Both the position numbers and the translations under genes were made by a program. A stretch of 64,000 nucleotides of DNA, from NCBI GenBank assembly GCA_038501785.1, contig JBAMJR010000040.1:2253501-2317500 (forward strand). The letters are read 5' to 3'. Below the pieces are notes generated by a model. The model had not been told where the DNA came from, ran no database searches, and saw only the letters and a program-made list of their open reading frames with translations. The first letter of the stretch is position 1. Every line of letters starts with the position of its first letter. This DNA comes from Myoxocephalus aenaeus (lineage: Eukaryota; Chordata; Actinopteri; Perciformes; Cottidae). Positions 12,705 to 23,850 of the stretch are shown here, one piece after another.

Positions 12705-14217
12705 TTTACGCTCACCCCTAATGAGGGTCTGGACAGCTCTCGGTGGAAGGATTCTGCAGGTGGCTGCACTTTCATCAAGCCACGACTGAATTTGTTTATG
12801 TTTGAGGTCATATGGGCCAGAGAGAGAAGTTTGTGTGCCCAGACCCACACACTTGCACACACTTTCTAATTACCCTCGCTCCAGTGTTTTCTCTTTTCCA
12901 TAAGACATATTGACATGTCAGCATTCAGCGGGGTAGATACAGAACAAATGGACAATTTTACCTCTCTCTGTGTCGTGGAAAATCTATCCCTCTCCACATA
13001 GGCCGGTCTCTATTTGGACCTGTCTCACCGACCCAGAGTAAAAGTCACTTTGAGATGACTGTGACACGAGCAATAAATCATACCGCCGCCAGTCAGTGCC
13101 CAATCACATTTTCCTTCCCTAATTAATAGCTTATTTATTTGCTTGGCAGGGTCCTGCTGCAAGGCTATGCTCTTTTGTGTGTTTTTTGTCTGGTGTGTGT
13201 GTTTGCGCAAGCAGTACAGTATGCCAGTGTTGAAAGAGCATCTCCACCTGCCTCTGTGTGGTTATTGTCATCATTGCATAAGCCCTTTTTTCACCATTGG
13301 AAACCCTGATCGTTTAAAAATACAACATAAAAGGCATCGGGTAACCTTAAGACAATAGCAATTTGGACTACAATTGCATATAATGTAAAGCCAGGACGTT
13401 TTATAATTAACATTTTCCTGACCGTCAGCTCAGTGTTTCCGTACCCAGAACTGAGGTTTGGACGATAGAAAGCCCACCCGACCCCCCACCTGAAGCTAAA
13501 AGACATTAAAGCATCAGTGAAGCACTCGTGTCTGCTTGCATGTCTTCGACAGTTTAGGTTACTCTTTCAAAATGTGGTACACACACATATTTACACTCTG
13601 CATTTAGCTGAACTGAGCAGGGGGAAAGTCCAGAAATTGTCCTAAAGTTGTTGAACGCCTGGTAGCATTTTAGACGACTCAGCCAATCTGTTGGTTTTGT
13701 AAACTGTTACAGCTGGTCCTGTGCATTAAAAGAAAGGGGAAGTCCTCTTTCCCTCTCCCTCTCCCTCTCCCTCTCCCTCTCTTTAACTCTCTCACTCTCT
13801 ATCGCCATGTTTAAAGTTCACAAGCACATTTTCTTACAGAGTAACTTAATGTGTCATCCTGAAACCCCTTCTGCTCTACCACACAGATTTAACTTTGAAG
13901 GGTTTTACTATGCAAACCACAAAATAAAGACAATCAACAATTCCTGCGCACATTCGTTCCCTTGCACACTCTTTAATAACAACATCTATTTGGTTTTGTT
14001 ACTGTCAGGAGTTTTTCATGCCTATGTCTCCGATGTAAACCAAGAATGCATAGGATGTGTGTGTATAATCACAAACACACACTACGACGTGCTATACATT
14101 TTCAAAGAGTGTCATAACAACTGAGAAAAAGCCGACCGGGCTTTGTTTATTCATCTGATCATTTATCATGGACAGAAGCTGATCTGATTCTGATTAAACT
14201 CACTGCACCTCGCCACT
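12705..14217. other. no gene seen
   Basis: Unique DNA with the CCCTCT array. The 105-codon open frame at 13807-14124 shows no family signature or splice support. Confidence 0.55.
13751..13780. repeat. (CCCTCT)5 hexanucleotide array
   Basis: Five near-perfect hexamers; a polypyrimidine strand able to form triplex DNA. Confidence 0.9.
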
Positions 14218-14309
14218 CATCGTTTTGACCGGTAACTGTAGCGCCCCTATTTTGAAAGGGTGCACATTTTCAAAATAGAGGCACGACAGTTATACCAGTC
14301 AAAATGATG
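14218..14309. repeat. fold-back (snap-back) element, possible MITE relic or hairpin precursor
   Basis: The left arm 14218-14257 and right arm 14268-14309 are reverse complements across almost their whole length, with a 10-nt loop (GGGTGCACAT). By eye 35 of 40 aligned positions match, with one 2-nt indel. The innermost 11 bp (CTATTTTGAAA / TTTCAAAATAG) are perfect. Most mismatches are transitions, as expected of an ageing palindrome. The total length of 92 nt is in the range of a pre-miRNA hairpin as well as of a tiny MITE. No second copy was seen in this window and no target-site duplication is obvious. Confidence 0.75.
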
Positions 14310-15304
14310 TGACACATTTGATTGGCCATGAGGGACACGGCATCTCTTGTTGCGTTGTTTGAAACTGATTTCAGGAACAGGATGCTTCTGTAAATGTTTG
14401 GATGATGTGTAAGTAGGCTGAGAACACTGTTGTAAGTATCTGTGGTGTAATTGCTCCCATTTGCTGAGGCTGAGAAACAGATTCCTTGACAGCTTAATGT
14501 AGGAAACCACTTCGTACGGCACGCCGGTGCACATATGGCCCATCTGGTTCACTGTTTAGTGAGAGGCGAGAAAGACGAGTTGAGAGTGAACTTATGGTGA
14601 GATAACTGTTTTTCTAATTCACTGGGGAAGAAACAGTCTCACAGAGAGACTTACCGTATGGACACCTTTATCGAGAGGCACATGTGAGTGCACACATCCA
14701 CAGGCTCATACACACAATTCATAACCACCTCCTGTGAATTGAGGCCTTGTATAGAAAGCGGCATAAAAGAAGTTGCTGTATGCCAGAATTGAAAGAATGG
14801 CTTCACAGTTTCCACAGCAGATTCCACAGCAGATAAATGTCTCTTTGCCAATCACGGTGGGCCATGCTGGTTGAGGAAATACAAACTTCAATATGTCAGC
14901 TCTAATGTAAAGGCGGCCAGCCTTGTCACAACACCCAAACAACACACCTACTGTGAAAGGGCAGATGGGGAGGATAGGGAGTCTGTGCTGGAGAAGTTTT
15001 ATTGGTCTAATTTCACTTAAACTCAGTAAGTACCACGCTGATCCCCCACCCCACCTAAAACTGATCTGAAAACAGTCAGCATATCTTCTTTGATCCTCAG
15101 TTGCCATCAATGGGCTTCAGAGAAGGAGAGAAAGAGACAGGCCGACGGATAGAGACTCTGGGTTGCCATTATATGGGGCTGCCTCATTGCAGTAGGGCAG
15201 CCCCATCTCTTCATCATTCCCCCACTTCCTTCATTTCCTCTGGCAGACACTGGGAGCATTCTACCACCCATCTGCCCCCAGTAAATATTGCTTGAAGGCT
15301 TAAT

Positions 15305-15308
<4 letters not shown>

Positions 15309-15401
<93 letters not shown>

Positions 15402-15448
15402 ACACACACACACATACACACACTCACTCACTCACTCACACACTCACA
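15309..15448. repeat. (CA)n / (CTCA)n compound microsatellite
   Basis: CA run with single T interruptions near its end, then a CTCA-rich tail. It ends 425 nt before the candidate exon. Confidence 0.97.
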
Positions 15449-15873
15449 GACACGGTCTCAGCGAAATTTCCTGCAACGCTGAAGCGGAGAATTAAAATCT
15501 GTGGGGCATTCATTCATCAGAGTGTGTGTGTGTGTGTGTTTGTAGTGTTATTTTTGCTTCTGTGTGTGTTTTTGTGACCCCTCAGTCCATTATTATATCC
15601 CTCTGGTCATATTTGTAGCCCAGAGGGTCTGTGTGATGAACTGTGAACACCCTGTGCTCGTGTCGTCAAGCAGCGACGGTCACAACCCAGGGCCGAGTCC
15701 CTGTGAAGCACAGGAATCAATATTCTCTTTTCATTCTTTAAAAAACTGATTTTTTTTCTCTTTCAATATTGTTGCCTGGTTTATTGTTCTTCTTGACTTT
15801 TGAATAACGCTGTGGGTTTTTGGTCCCATTAAACACTTTGCCAATGTGCATCTTCTTTTTTGTGTTTTCTCAG

Positions 15874-15924
15874 CAGATGATGGATGACCATGACGAAGCC
15901 TCCCCTGACAGCTGCATCAAAAAG
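15874..15924 (+). CDS. candidate internal coding exon, gene not recognised
   Basis: This 51-nt segment is bounded by a strong acceptor (TCTTCTTTTTTGTGTTTTCTCAG just upstream, ending at 15873, a pyrimidine tract broken only by a few G) and a good donor (AAAAAG then GTAGGA from 15925). The phase-0 frame is open and reads QMMDDHDEASPDSCIKK, an acidic, serine/proline-containing peptide typical of a disordered linker in a regulatory protein. The acceptor is a tandem CAGCAG, so splicing could start at 15874 or 15877 and include or skip one Gln codon. The length is a multiple of three, so skipping would keep the frame. Two in-frame ATG codons follow the Gln, so this could instead be a first coding exon. 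I see no partner exon within the window, which implies long flanking introns. I do not recognise the protein family; a chance splice-site pair is the alternative. Confidence 0.5.
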
Positions 15925-16016
15925 GTAGGATAGTTACACCCGCTTGTTTTTTATTTTATGAATCCTGTCTCTTTATTTATGACAAATATCATGCTGGATT
16001 TGTCTGAACATCAAAG

Positions 16017-16045
16017 GTATGGCAAGTCATTGTGACTTGCCATAC
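16017..16045. repeat. perfect inverted repeat, 13-bp arms, 3-nt spacer, just downstream of the candidate exon
   Basis: GTATGGCAAGTCA at 16017-16029 and its exact reverse complement TGACTTGCCATAC at 16033-16045 flank the trinucleotide TTG. It lies about 90 nt after the donor of the candidate exon at 15924, so in a + strand transcript it would form a hairpin in the proximal downstream intron. Confidence 0.85.
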
Positions 16046-16049
16046 GTGA

Positions 16050-17239
16050 TTGAGTGGTAGTTTATAGCAAGAATAAAACGTACATCTACATTTTTAAGAC
16101 AATGTAACAAAGTTTCCTCTCAACTCCTCTGGCTGTGCTTGAGCACATACACACTAAATATCTCCTTACATGCACATCCAGCTGCAGAGTTCTGGTTTAC
16201 AGAAAAAAATCATCTGTGTGATTTGATTTGTTCAGTTTTGTAATAGCGTTATTTTTATGATATATATTTAATTGTCAAATATATAATTTATTTAAGAATG
16301 ACATTATCTGAGCTTTCTAAAACAGACTCAGCAGAGCATACAAAGGCTTGAACAAATGTATCATCCTTTTTTTTTAAAACATTCATTGACGAGTGTTTCA
16401 GTAACTTAAAAGCCCTTCTTGTTGAAGAAATGGAAGTCTCTCTTCACTCACACAAAACACTGACACATGCACACACACTGGGACCGACACGTCCCATTGA
16501 CCAGTCACTGACCACTTTACGAGGTGATACATTTATTGAAGTGGCCGGGCAGTTTGCTTTTACGTCCAGTGTCGCCAGGTCAAGACAGGACAGCGAGAGA
16601 GTTCATGTCCACCTAATGGTCCATGAAAGAACAATGGCCGCAGCAGAGTGGACACACTTTCTGAGAATGACTGGAGCCACGCTGGTGCTGCTCCCAGTCC
16701 AGTCAATGGCAGGATATCAATCAATGATTCAAAATGGGATCACAGTAAATTATGTTCAGTTTTATCAGCTTAGAAGAGCAATCCATATTTGCATTATGGC
16801 ACCAGTATTCAAACTACTCCCAAAACCCACTATTGGCATTGTCTTGAAAAAAATGAAAAAAGTCTCACTTCAAAACTGATTGACTGACCTTGTAGCACAA
16901 TAACAATAAGATACAATAATAGTTGAAATATAAGCTGTATTTGGAAACATTTGTTTACAATTCTAATGTGGGAGTTTGATTAATGTTGGTTGACAGAACT
17001 GAGCTAAAACATTTATTATGTCACGAGTGGCGTTCATCATGGATTTAGCTGTCAAAGAAATTGAAACTGAGATGTGGAATTTGTCTGCAAAGTTTGCATG
17101 GGCCCTTTGTCTTATCTTACATGACATGACGGTCAAAACATCAGGAGCAGAACTAATGGTGGACTATTTTTCAATACATGCTCCAGCTCCCCTTAATAAA
17201 AGCAGTGTGTGAGAGGAGACTCCTCGTGAGCAGCCTGAG
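16050..17239 (+). other. A/T-rich unique DNA downstream of the candidate exon
   Basis: It includes the longest open frame of non-repetitive composition (16430-16879, 149 codons). That frame begins in CA-rich sequence, has no recognisable domain and no flanking splice sites, so I treat it as chance. Confidence 0.5.
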
Positions 17240-17420
17240 CAAGACGTATTTCACTTAAAATCTCTTCTGGCGTATTTCACCATTATGACCAGTTTGGCAA
17301 GAACAACTAAATAACGTACATGTCCTCATTTGCATTTCAGGTCAAGGGTCGTGTTGCTGTTCCCTCTATAAACAGGCGGCCATGCAAATCACAGTCTGCC
17401 TGGTTGATTTGAAATCCTAC
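17240..17420. promoter_or_regulatory. candidate conserved non-coding block around the octamer pair
   Basis: Unique DNA carrying the two POU octamers, TAAATAACGTAC and GGTTGATTTG. It is bordered downstream by CA-rich DNA. Confidence 0.3.
17328..17389. promoter_or_regulatory. inverted pair of perfect POU octamers
   Basis: ATTTGCAT at 17328-17335 and ATGCAAAT at 17382-17389 are the two strands of the consensus octamer bound by POU/OCT factors, with starts 54 bp apart. The DNA between is unique and includes TCAAGGGTCG and CTATAAACAGG. The first octamer runs into TTTCAG, which also resembles a splice acceptor, but no open exon with a donor follows. Confidence 0.4.
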
Positions 17421-17563
17421 ATTAGTCAATGAGCTTATTTTAAGAGTTGACCGCAGGTAGTTTGGGCTGGTCCCTGTTCCCCACATGTTCGTACAATGTG
17501 GAAAAACCTTGACGGATTTATAAACTACCTCACCGCCTTTCACACAAGTGTGGCCCGTGCACT

Positions 17564-17735
17564 CACACACACACACACTCAGAAGTGCACACACACATAC
17601 ACATGCGCTGATAGGAGCGTGCAACACACACTCTCAGGCTCACACAGATGCAGAATACAGACATACAGTATGCTTACCTACGGCACATCAAATCCAAACA
17701 CACACACACACACACGCACACACACACACACACAC
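17564..17735. repeat. two short (CA)n runs in CA-rich DNA
   Basis: Pure runs at 17564-17578 and 17699-17735 (one G interruption), with degenerate CA-rich sequence between. Confidence 0.85.
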
Positions 17736-18010
17736 CGGCCACATCTTATTATGCAGAGTGTGAGTCGCGGTGGGCCCTCATCGGGCGGTGGCAGACCACA
17801 TGCCTGTTATGAATATGAATGAAATTATGCATGAGTCATTCCTTATGACATGACTCATTCATCCACATCGTGCAGTCTCTCTCTCTCACACACACACGCA
17901 CATAAACATTGACTTCTCCTTTCTCCACCATGTCATTAACATCGCTATGCTTGATTAAGGCAGAATGTTAATTGAGTTGCAGCTTGCGAATAAACTAGTT
18001 AACTGCTGAA

Positions 18011-18012
<2 letters not shown>

Positions 18013-18081
<69 letters not shown>

Positions 18082-18092
18082 TGTGTGTGTGT
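18013..18092. repeat. (GT)n microsatellite, about 80 bp
   Basis: GT run broken once by TT at 18079-18080. Confidence 0.97.
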
Positions 18093-18929
18093 TTTTGCAT
18101 GACTGTGAGTGTTATAAGTTTGTATTTGTTGCTGCACGTAACATTACAGAAAAACAGACCTGTTGTTGTGTTTCTGTGTGTTATATATATATTTTGTATA
18201 GAGGGAAGTAACGGTGCACATTATCGAGTCAAAAAACTATATTTCAGCCACTATGGTCACAGATGATTTCTATATGGGCAGGCTGACAACTCCTGCACAA
18301 AAAGTACATGGATGGATTAATAAATGAAATGTGATGTATGAGCACTGGAAGACATAAGGAAGGCTAACTTTTGGCTGCTCTCTATGTTTAAATGAATTCC
18401 AGAAGCACGAGGCTCTGACACAAATATATTTCATAAGTAATGGAATATTTAGTAACCTCATCTATACATGCCAACTTCATAACTTATACCACTGCCGCAC
18501 ACAAACTCTGTGTTTGACACAAAATAAGTATTTGGTACTCAAAAGATAGATTGTTTTGTTGACTTATGTTGCTTAACTTAATGATGTTATCCTGAATTAA
18601 ACCTGATACTGATACTCGTGAATGAAATAATAACATAAAAGTAAAAAATATATAGATATTATCTACATTATATGTCTTCAGAAGATAATTATATATATTT
18701 ATACATGCACTACCCACTAGAATTTCAATAATACCGGTACACGCATTGAGGCATTGAAACTGACCACCAACACAGGTTCCTTCCACGCTACTGAGTCGCT
18801 CTGAAAAGAATGTAAAAGCATGTGGGGGCACTGCTAGAGTCGGGGTTAATGCAGGGGATAAAACGGAAGCAAAGATGTTATTGTAGCTTCTCCAGTCCAC
18901 TTACTGAAAGCTGCCCAGAGCTTACAGCT
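18093..18929. other. no gene seen
   Basis: A/T-rich with TATATA runs at 18182-18193 and 18640-18705; no splice-bounded frame. Confidence 0.6.
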
Positions 18930-18941
18930 GTGTGTGTGAGT

Positions 18942-18976
<35 letters not shown>
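18930..18976. repeat. (GT)n with GA interruptions
   Basis: Two GAG interruptions split the run; the last 29 bp are pure. Confidence 0.93.
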
Positions 18977-18978
<2 letters not shown>

Positions 18979-19471
18979 ATTTAAGGCCTTGGATTCATAT
19001 CCAGCTCTTGCTTAGATATGGATCGAGCCACATTGGCTTACACACATGCATCTTCGCAACCCACCCACAGGCAGAAAATAAAAAGATGTGTTATCGGAAT
19101 TCCCTCTCTGCTTACTCCATCCATCCTCTTCCACTCATTTCATCCCCTACTCTCTCTCAGCAGACGCTATGGTGTTGTTGGAGCTTGGATCGCTATCGGT
19201 GGCTATTGATGCCAGGATCAAGGATTGTTTAGTTTGGTCCGGTCCGGCCATACAAATCAGGACTATCTGTCTGTTTAGCAGTCTAGGCCCTGCTTACGTA
19301 TATTCTCATTCACACACTGCACATACACTTAAGTCTGTGTGAATGCGTGTGTGTGTGCACGTGGGAGTTAATAGGGTATCGGAGGACTTGTGTTTCTTTT
19401 TGGATTCCTTGGATTTAAAAGTGGTAGCCCGATAGGGAGCATGGGGTAAGAAGGCAGTCTTTGCACTGTGT

Positions 19472-19473
<2 letters not shown>

Positions 19474-19540
<67 letters not shown>
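19474..19540. repeat. (GT)n microsatellite, 67 bp
   Basis: Pure run. Confidence 0.97.
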
Positions 19541-19543
<3 letters not shown>

Positions 19544-20236
19544 TAATCCTCATCTTTTCAGAGGAGCGCTGCTGTCCATCCTGACGTGTGTAAACACTCC
19601 CGCAGATCAGATGGCAGATAATGACTTCCAGATAGACACCCTCCATTCAACCAGCAGGAAAAATCAATGAGCACTGATTGCTTTTTTCCCAAGACGATCA
19701 TCTCCCCCGAAGGCTACTATCTATCTCTCTCTCCTTCTATCTCCTCTGTCTCTCTCAATTTCTCTGTCTCTCTTGCTCTCCAAGCCCCATTCATTCACCT
19801 CTCAATACCACTCAGATTGAATCAATTCATGCTGCTTTCACAGGGGATTTACCGTGAAAAGAAACAGCGGAATATCTCTTCAAGACGATCAAGTCTCTGT
19901 TACTCCGCCTGTGTCACTCTTCCTCTCTTATTTGTCTGAGTGAAGGTGAACATGCTTGCCCGACATATTTCTCTTTAGCACTGATGATTTCCAGATAGTG
20001 ATTTGTGTCTTTCCTTCTGTTGTTGACAGAGATGTGCTTTTAAGTACAACTCTAGCACTAGTAGTTTGTGATGCAACATATGCAGTAGATGTTTTAATTT
20101 AGACGCTGCATAATTTGCAAATATAGAGAGGGGTTCATATGAACTCTGACCTATAACTACATTTCCCCCCCACTCTGTGTTGAAAGACAAGGGAGCCAAA
20201 TGGGGGTCAGCTGTAGTTGTGAGTCAATGTAATGTA

Positions 20237-20238
<2 letters not shown>

Positions 20239-20294
<56 letters not shown>
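20239..20294. repeat. (GT)28 microsatellite
   Basis: Pure run preceded by AATGTAATGT, which suggests birth of the array from a TGTAA duplication. Confidence 0.97.
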
Positions 20295-20298
<4 letters not shown>

Positions 20299-20469
20299 CT
20301 TTTTTTTCCCCATATCAAGCCGGGGAATTGAATCTCTAAATATGCTAGCTAAATGACCCTTAATGTATGAGGGCTATTATGTGGACAGAGGGAGGCTCAT
20401 GGGTCACAGAAGTGATCCAGTGCTCCAGGCCATAGTTTACCCCCTGCCAACAGCATTACACTCCCCCAT

Positions 20470-20600
20470 CCCTCCCTCTGCTTAAATAGGCCCATGATTG
20501 ATTGATAATTATGATAATTTGTTTGAAATGATTATCTGGATATTATAATCACTGCCACCCCCGGTGCGCCACGGGGGCAAGTCATTTTTCATGCTGAGGT
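20470..20600. promoter_or_regulatory. candidate regulatory block with GATTGATTGATAATTATG core
   Basis: CATGATTGATTGATAATTATG gives overlapping TGATTGAT (PBX/MEIS type) and TAATTA cores. AATGATTATCTGG and a GC hairpin (CCCCCG 20558-20563 with CGGGGG 20572-20577) follow. Two GT arrays flank the block at 20239-20294 and 20603-20695. Confidence 0.35.
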
Positions 20601-20602
20601 GG

Positions 20603-20610
20603 CTCTCTCT

Positions 20611-20695
<85 letters not shown>
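20603..20695. repeat. (CT)n(GT)n compound microsatellite
   Basis: Six CT units run into about 40 pure GT units. Confidence 0.97.
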
Positions 20696-20696
<1 letters not shown>

Positions 20697-22079
20697 AAAT
20701 TTGACATAATGGCTAAACCTTGGAATTACAACTTCCGGGTCCATCAAGTGACACGAACAAACTTACATTGGGAAAGAGACATCTGTAACTGAGTGAATAC
20801 ATTTGATTTAGTAAAGTTGAAAAGCCCTTATTTAAATCATTAGGTCCTCCAAGTCGTAAATGCACTGATAGGCCTATGCAGAGTCATTTATGCAGAAGAT
20901 CGCTGCAAGATCCTGATAAATCTATCTGAATATTTCACTCTGAAGTCACACTTTCTCTGCTTCATGCTACACAAAGCAACTTCCATAGGAATGAGGCCCC
21001 GCCTCCAACGCTGTATCCAGTTCTCTTTAAACATCCGTGAGAGGGTTCCCCAGAGCCATGACTTGTCTGTGGATTGATTTGCCCATAGACAGACATCAAT
21101 TGAGGCCTAGAAAGTTGGATTTTACCAAAACACCTCTGTTACATTTTAAATTCACTCAGTATGCCATAGATACAGTGCATGGATGGATGAAGTGCAGAAA
21201 CATAGTCATTGATATCTGTTTTGGACTGTTGGTCAGACAAGACTGAAGACTACTAAAATGAATAATTAAGGGGTTAATTGTCACTGAAAAATTTAGTGAG
21301 TAGGAGGCAAGATAAATACATAGAAAGGTTTGTCTACGCTGAGTGAAAAATAATGACTTTACCTGTATGAGTTACCTAATGTCTGCTCTTGAAAACATAA
21401 ACCAATGCATGATCAGGAAGTTCCCAAACATCTTCTTGTCATTCTCGGGCCTAGAGCAAACACACCGTAGCTGCAATCATCCCGTCTTCTCTGTCATATG
21501 AAGGAAAAGAAGGGGAGGAGTGTGTGTGCATGTGTGTCTTGTGGGGGGTGCAGGAATAATATTTGTGGTTTTCGCTTCACCCCGAGATGACTTAATGATG
21601 ATATGGGTCCCTTTCTTCTGGTGGGCAGGGTTACGTTTTAATGGGTCCTGAGTGACATGTTTTCATTCGGCTCCGTAACCTGCCCCCCCACCCAGCACCA
21701 CCACCGTCACCACCTTCAAAATATACATCGCCAAATCCTGCACCGTATCAGGTCAGATGGGGGGAAAAGTGGTTTCAAACTGGAGGCAGTGAGCCCTGAG
21801 CCTCCATAGTGTTTGGGTGGTGGGTTACGGAGGGATGGGGAGTGGTCCCTCGCAGATATACAGACAAATATGCAGAGACTAAGCTCACATACTCCAAATC
21901 ATGTATGTTGGGGAATGTTTGGATCCTAAGGCAGGATAATCTTTCAAAGCATACCGCTGGCCAGCCAAGATTGATCTGACAATTGAAAACAAATACTCCC
22001 CTGAAATACTCAATGCATGTAAGTTTGATCTGTCTGCTCAAGAAGTTCCAAACCCTCCAAATGTGCACACATAGCGAAA
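20696..22079. other. no gene seen
   Basis: Unique DNA; a GTGGGGGG-type stretch near 21540 and a CCACC-rich stretch at 21685-21715 are the only simple tracts. Confidence 0.6.
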
Positions 22080-22380
22080 TACACTCCTACGTCATGCCAT
22101 CGCCTCCCCAAAGCTCGAAAGCTTAGCTGGAGGTGTTATATTGAGCGATTTATTGATTCATTATTGATTATTTATTGATTATGTTGGAGGAGTGCATGGT
22201 CGGAGAGGTTTCGAGTGACATTTTTGCCATTTTCAACACGCTACAATCTTTTTTAGAGCCAACTTTCAAGCTCACAAGCGGAGTGTATTTAATGCTCAAA
22301 ATAATGTTTTTGGTGTATTTAATCATTGGTTACAACCAAGTCATCTGTCCAGATTGTGTGAGCCAATAGCGTTGATCGGT
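22080..22380. promoter_or_regulatory. candidate regulatory block with the ONECUT-like trio
   Basis: Unique sequence containing the 11-mer array at 22151-22183, the dyad TTGGTTACAACCAA, a CCAAT box (GAGCCAATAGCG) and the restriction-like palindrome AAGCTT. Confidence 0.3.
22151..22183 (+). promoter_or_regulatory. three tandem 11-mers with ONECUT-like ATTGATT cores
   Basis: The units TATTGATTCAT, TATTGATTATT and TATTGATTATG abut exactly, so ATTGATT recurs at 22152, 22163 and 22174, every 11 bp. From family knowledge, ONECUT/HNF6 factors prefer an ATTGAYT core with A/T flanks. The second and third units fit fully and the first has one flank mismatch. The helical-turn spacing suggests a homotypic cluster; a short minisatellite is the alternative. 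Confidence 0.4.
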
Positions 22381-22643
22381 GGAAGGTCACGGTCCGCACA
22401 AAGTCAGGGTTGTTGGAGAGGAGGTGGGGAGTAGGAGGAGAGGTGAAGACAGAAAGAAATGCTCTTTCTCTCTCTCTGTCTATCTGGTCTGTGGGAACTG
22501 TCCCGGCCATGGCCGCTGCAGAATGCTGTCATTATGCCTCGTGAGGAGCATTCACTCAAAGGCCACTGCTGTGTGTCACTGTGTTCATGTATGTGTGTGT
22601 GCGAGTGTGCCACTTTTTAACTTGAATTGGCACTTTTAACGAC

Positions 22644-22685
22644 TGTGTGTGTGTGTGTGCGTGCGTGTGTGTGCGTGTGCATGCA

Positions 22686-22747
<62 letters not shown>
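22644..22747. repeat. (GT)n compound microsatellite with GC and AT interruptions
   Basis: The left part carries CGTG and CATGCATGTATG interruptions; the right 57 bp are pure. Confidence 0.95.
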
Positions 22748-22748
<1 letters not shown>

Positions 22749-23140
22749 CCCTGACTGACGCATCTCTGTTGTTATCGCCGATCAAAAACCCGACGTCACA
22801 ATGGAGTGAAGCGCTGGGAGAGGAATTCAAGTGGGAACGAAAGAAAGAAAGAGTGGAACAGATAGAGAGAGACAGAGCGAGGGGGCGGAGGAGAGGCACG
22901 AGGTGATCGGAGGCACTTTCACATCAGCTGGCTCCCTGACCTCGCTCTCTCCCTCTCTTTCTCTCCCTCTCTTTCTTGTGCCTTTCACTCTCCATCCGTC
23001 TCTCATTCCGTCCCTTGCGGTCTTTGTCTCTCCATAATCTCTCTCCCAGTGGCCATTCCAACACATTCTCTGGGGTCACCCAACAAAAGGAGGGCGGCGA
23101 TAGTCTGACAGTTGTGGGGGCCGTCATATGAGTCTACTCA

Positions 23141-23144
<4 letters not shown>

Positions 23145-23200
<56 letters not shown>
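23145..23200. repeat. (CA)28 microsatellite
   Basis: Pure run preceded by CGCG. Confidence 0.97.
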
Positions 23201-23203
<3 letters not shown>

Positions 23204-23790
23204 ATTTTCACACATTTGTTTTTACTATCTGTATAAGAACATGCTGTTGCTCCTTAATTATCACTACATGTGTAATACTTTTTGATATTAACAGTATTTA
23301 TTTTTCTGTCCCTGTGAATAATCTGTCAAACATATGACCTTCTGTAGATGAAGTATCTTCCTTCTAAAATATTTTCCAAACTGGAAAGGTGTTTTACAGC
23401 TGAAATTAAACTGCACGCACAAACATGTGTTTCAAGTCATAAGCCAAATGATATGACACATCAGTGTATTAACATTTCTTCCCAAATATATATAAAAAAA
23501 AATTATAACGTTTCATGGTTGAAAATATCATCTCCTGTTTTAAATCAGCCCTAATCTTGCAACGTCAATTCTGAGATATCAACCAATTAACTGATGTTAA
23601 CTTTCTTTTAACCCTTATGCTAAACTTAATCCCAAAACTAAGGAAATGATATTGTCAAATGAGGTGGAGAAATATTCTTTGAACTCTTCTTTTGTGTGAT
23701 TTGAAGATAGATGCATACATATATGTGGTTTGGTGCATCTAGAAAGCGGAGATATTGAACATGACATCTCTCGGCATTCCCACTTACTGG

Positions 23791-23850
23791 TTAAATGTCC
23801 CCACTTTGGGGGATTATTTTCATCTTTCTGTGCTTGTAAGGACATTTGGC
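23791..23850. repeat. possible decayed microsatellite-associated interspersed repeat
   Basis: TTAAATGTCCCCACTTTGGG and, 30 bp on, GTAAGGACATTTGG form inverted AAATGTCC/GGACATTT ends. They lie next to degenerate CA-rich DNA (23870-23895). Similar 'GTCCCCAC' sequence next to CA runs is common in fish genomes; the family is not identified here. Confidence 0.2.

Noticed and set aside
16430..16879. 149-codon open frame on +, low repeat content
   Set aside because: No recognisable domain, starts in CA-rich DNA, no splice sites or promoter; one such frame in 64 kb is expected by chance.
18013..18092. CRISPR-like regular repeats
   Set aside because: The periodic arrays are simple dinucleotide repeats without spacers, in a vertebrate-type sequence.
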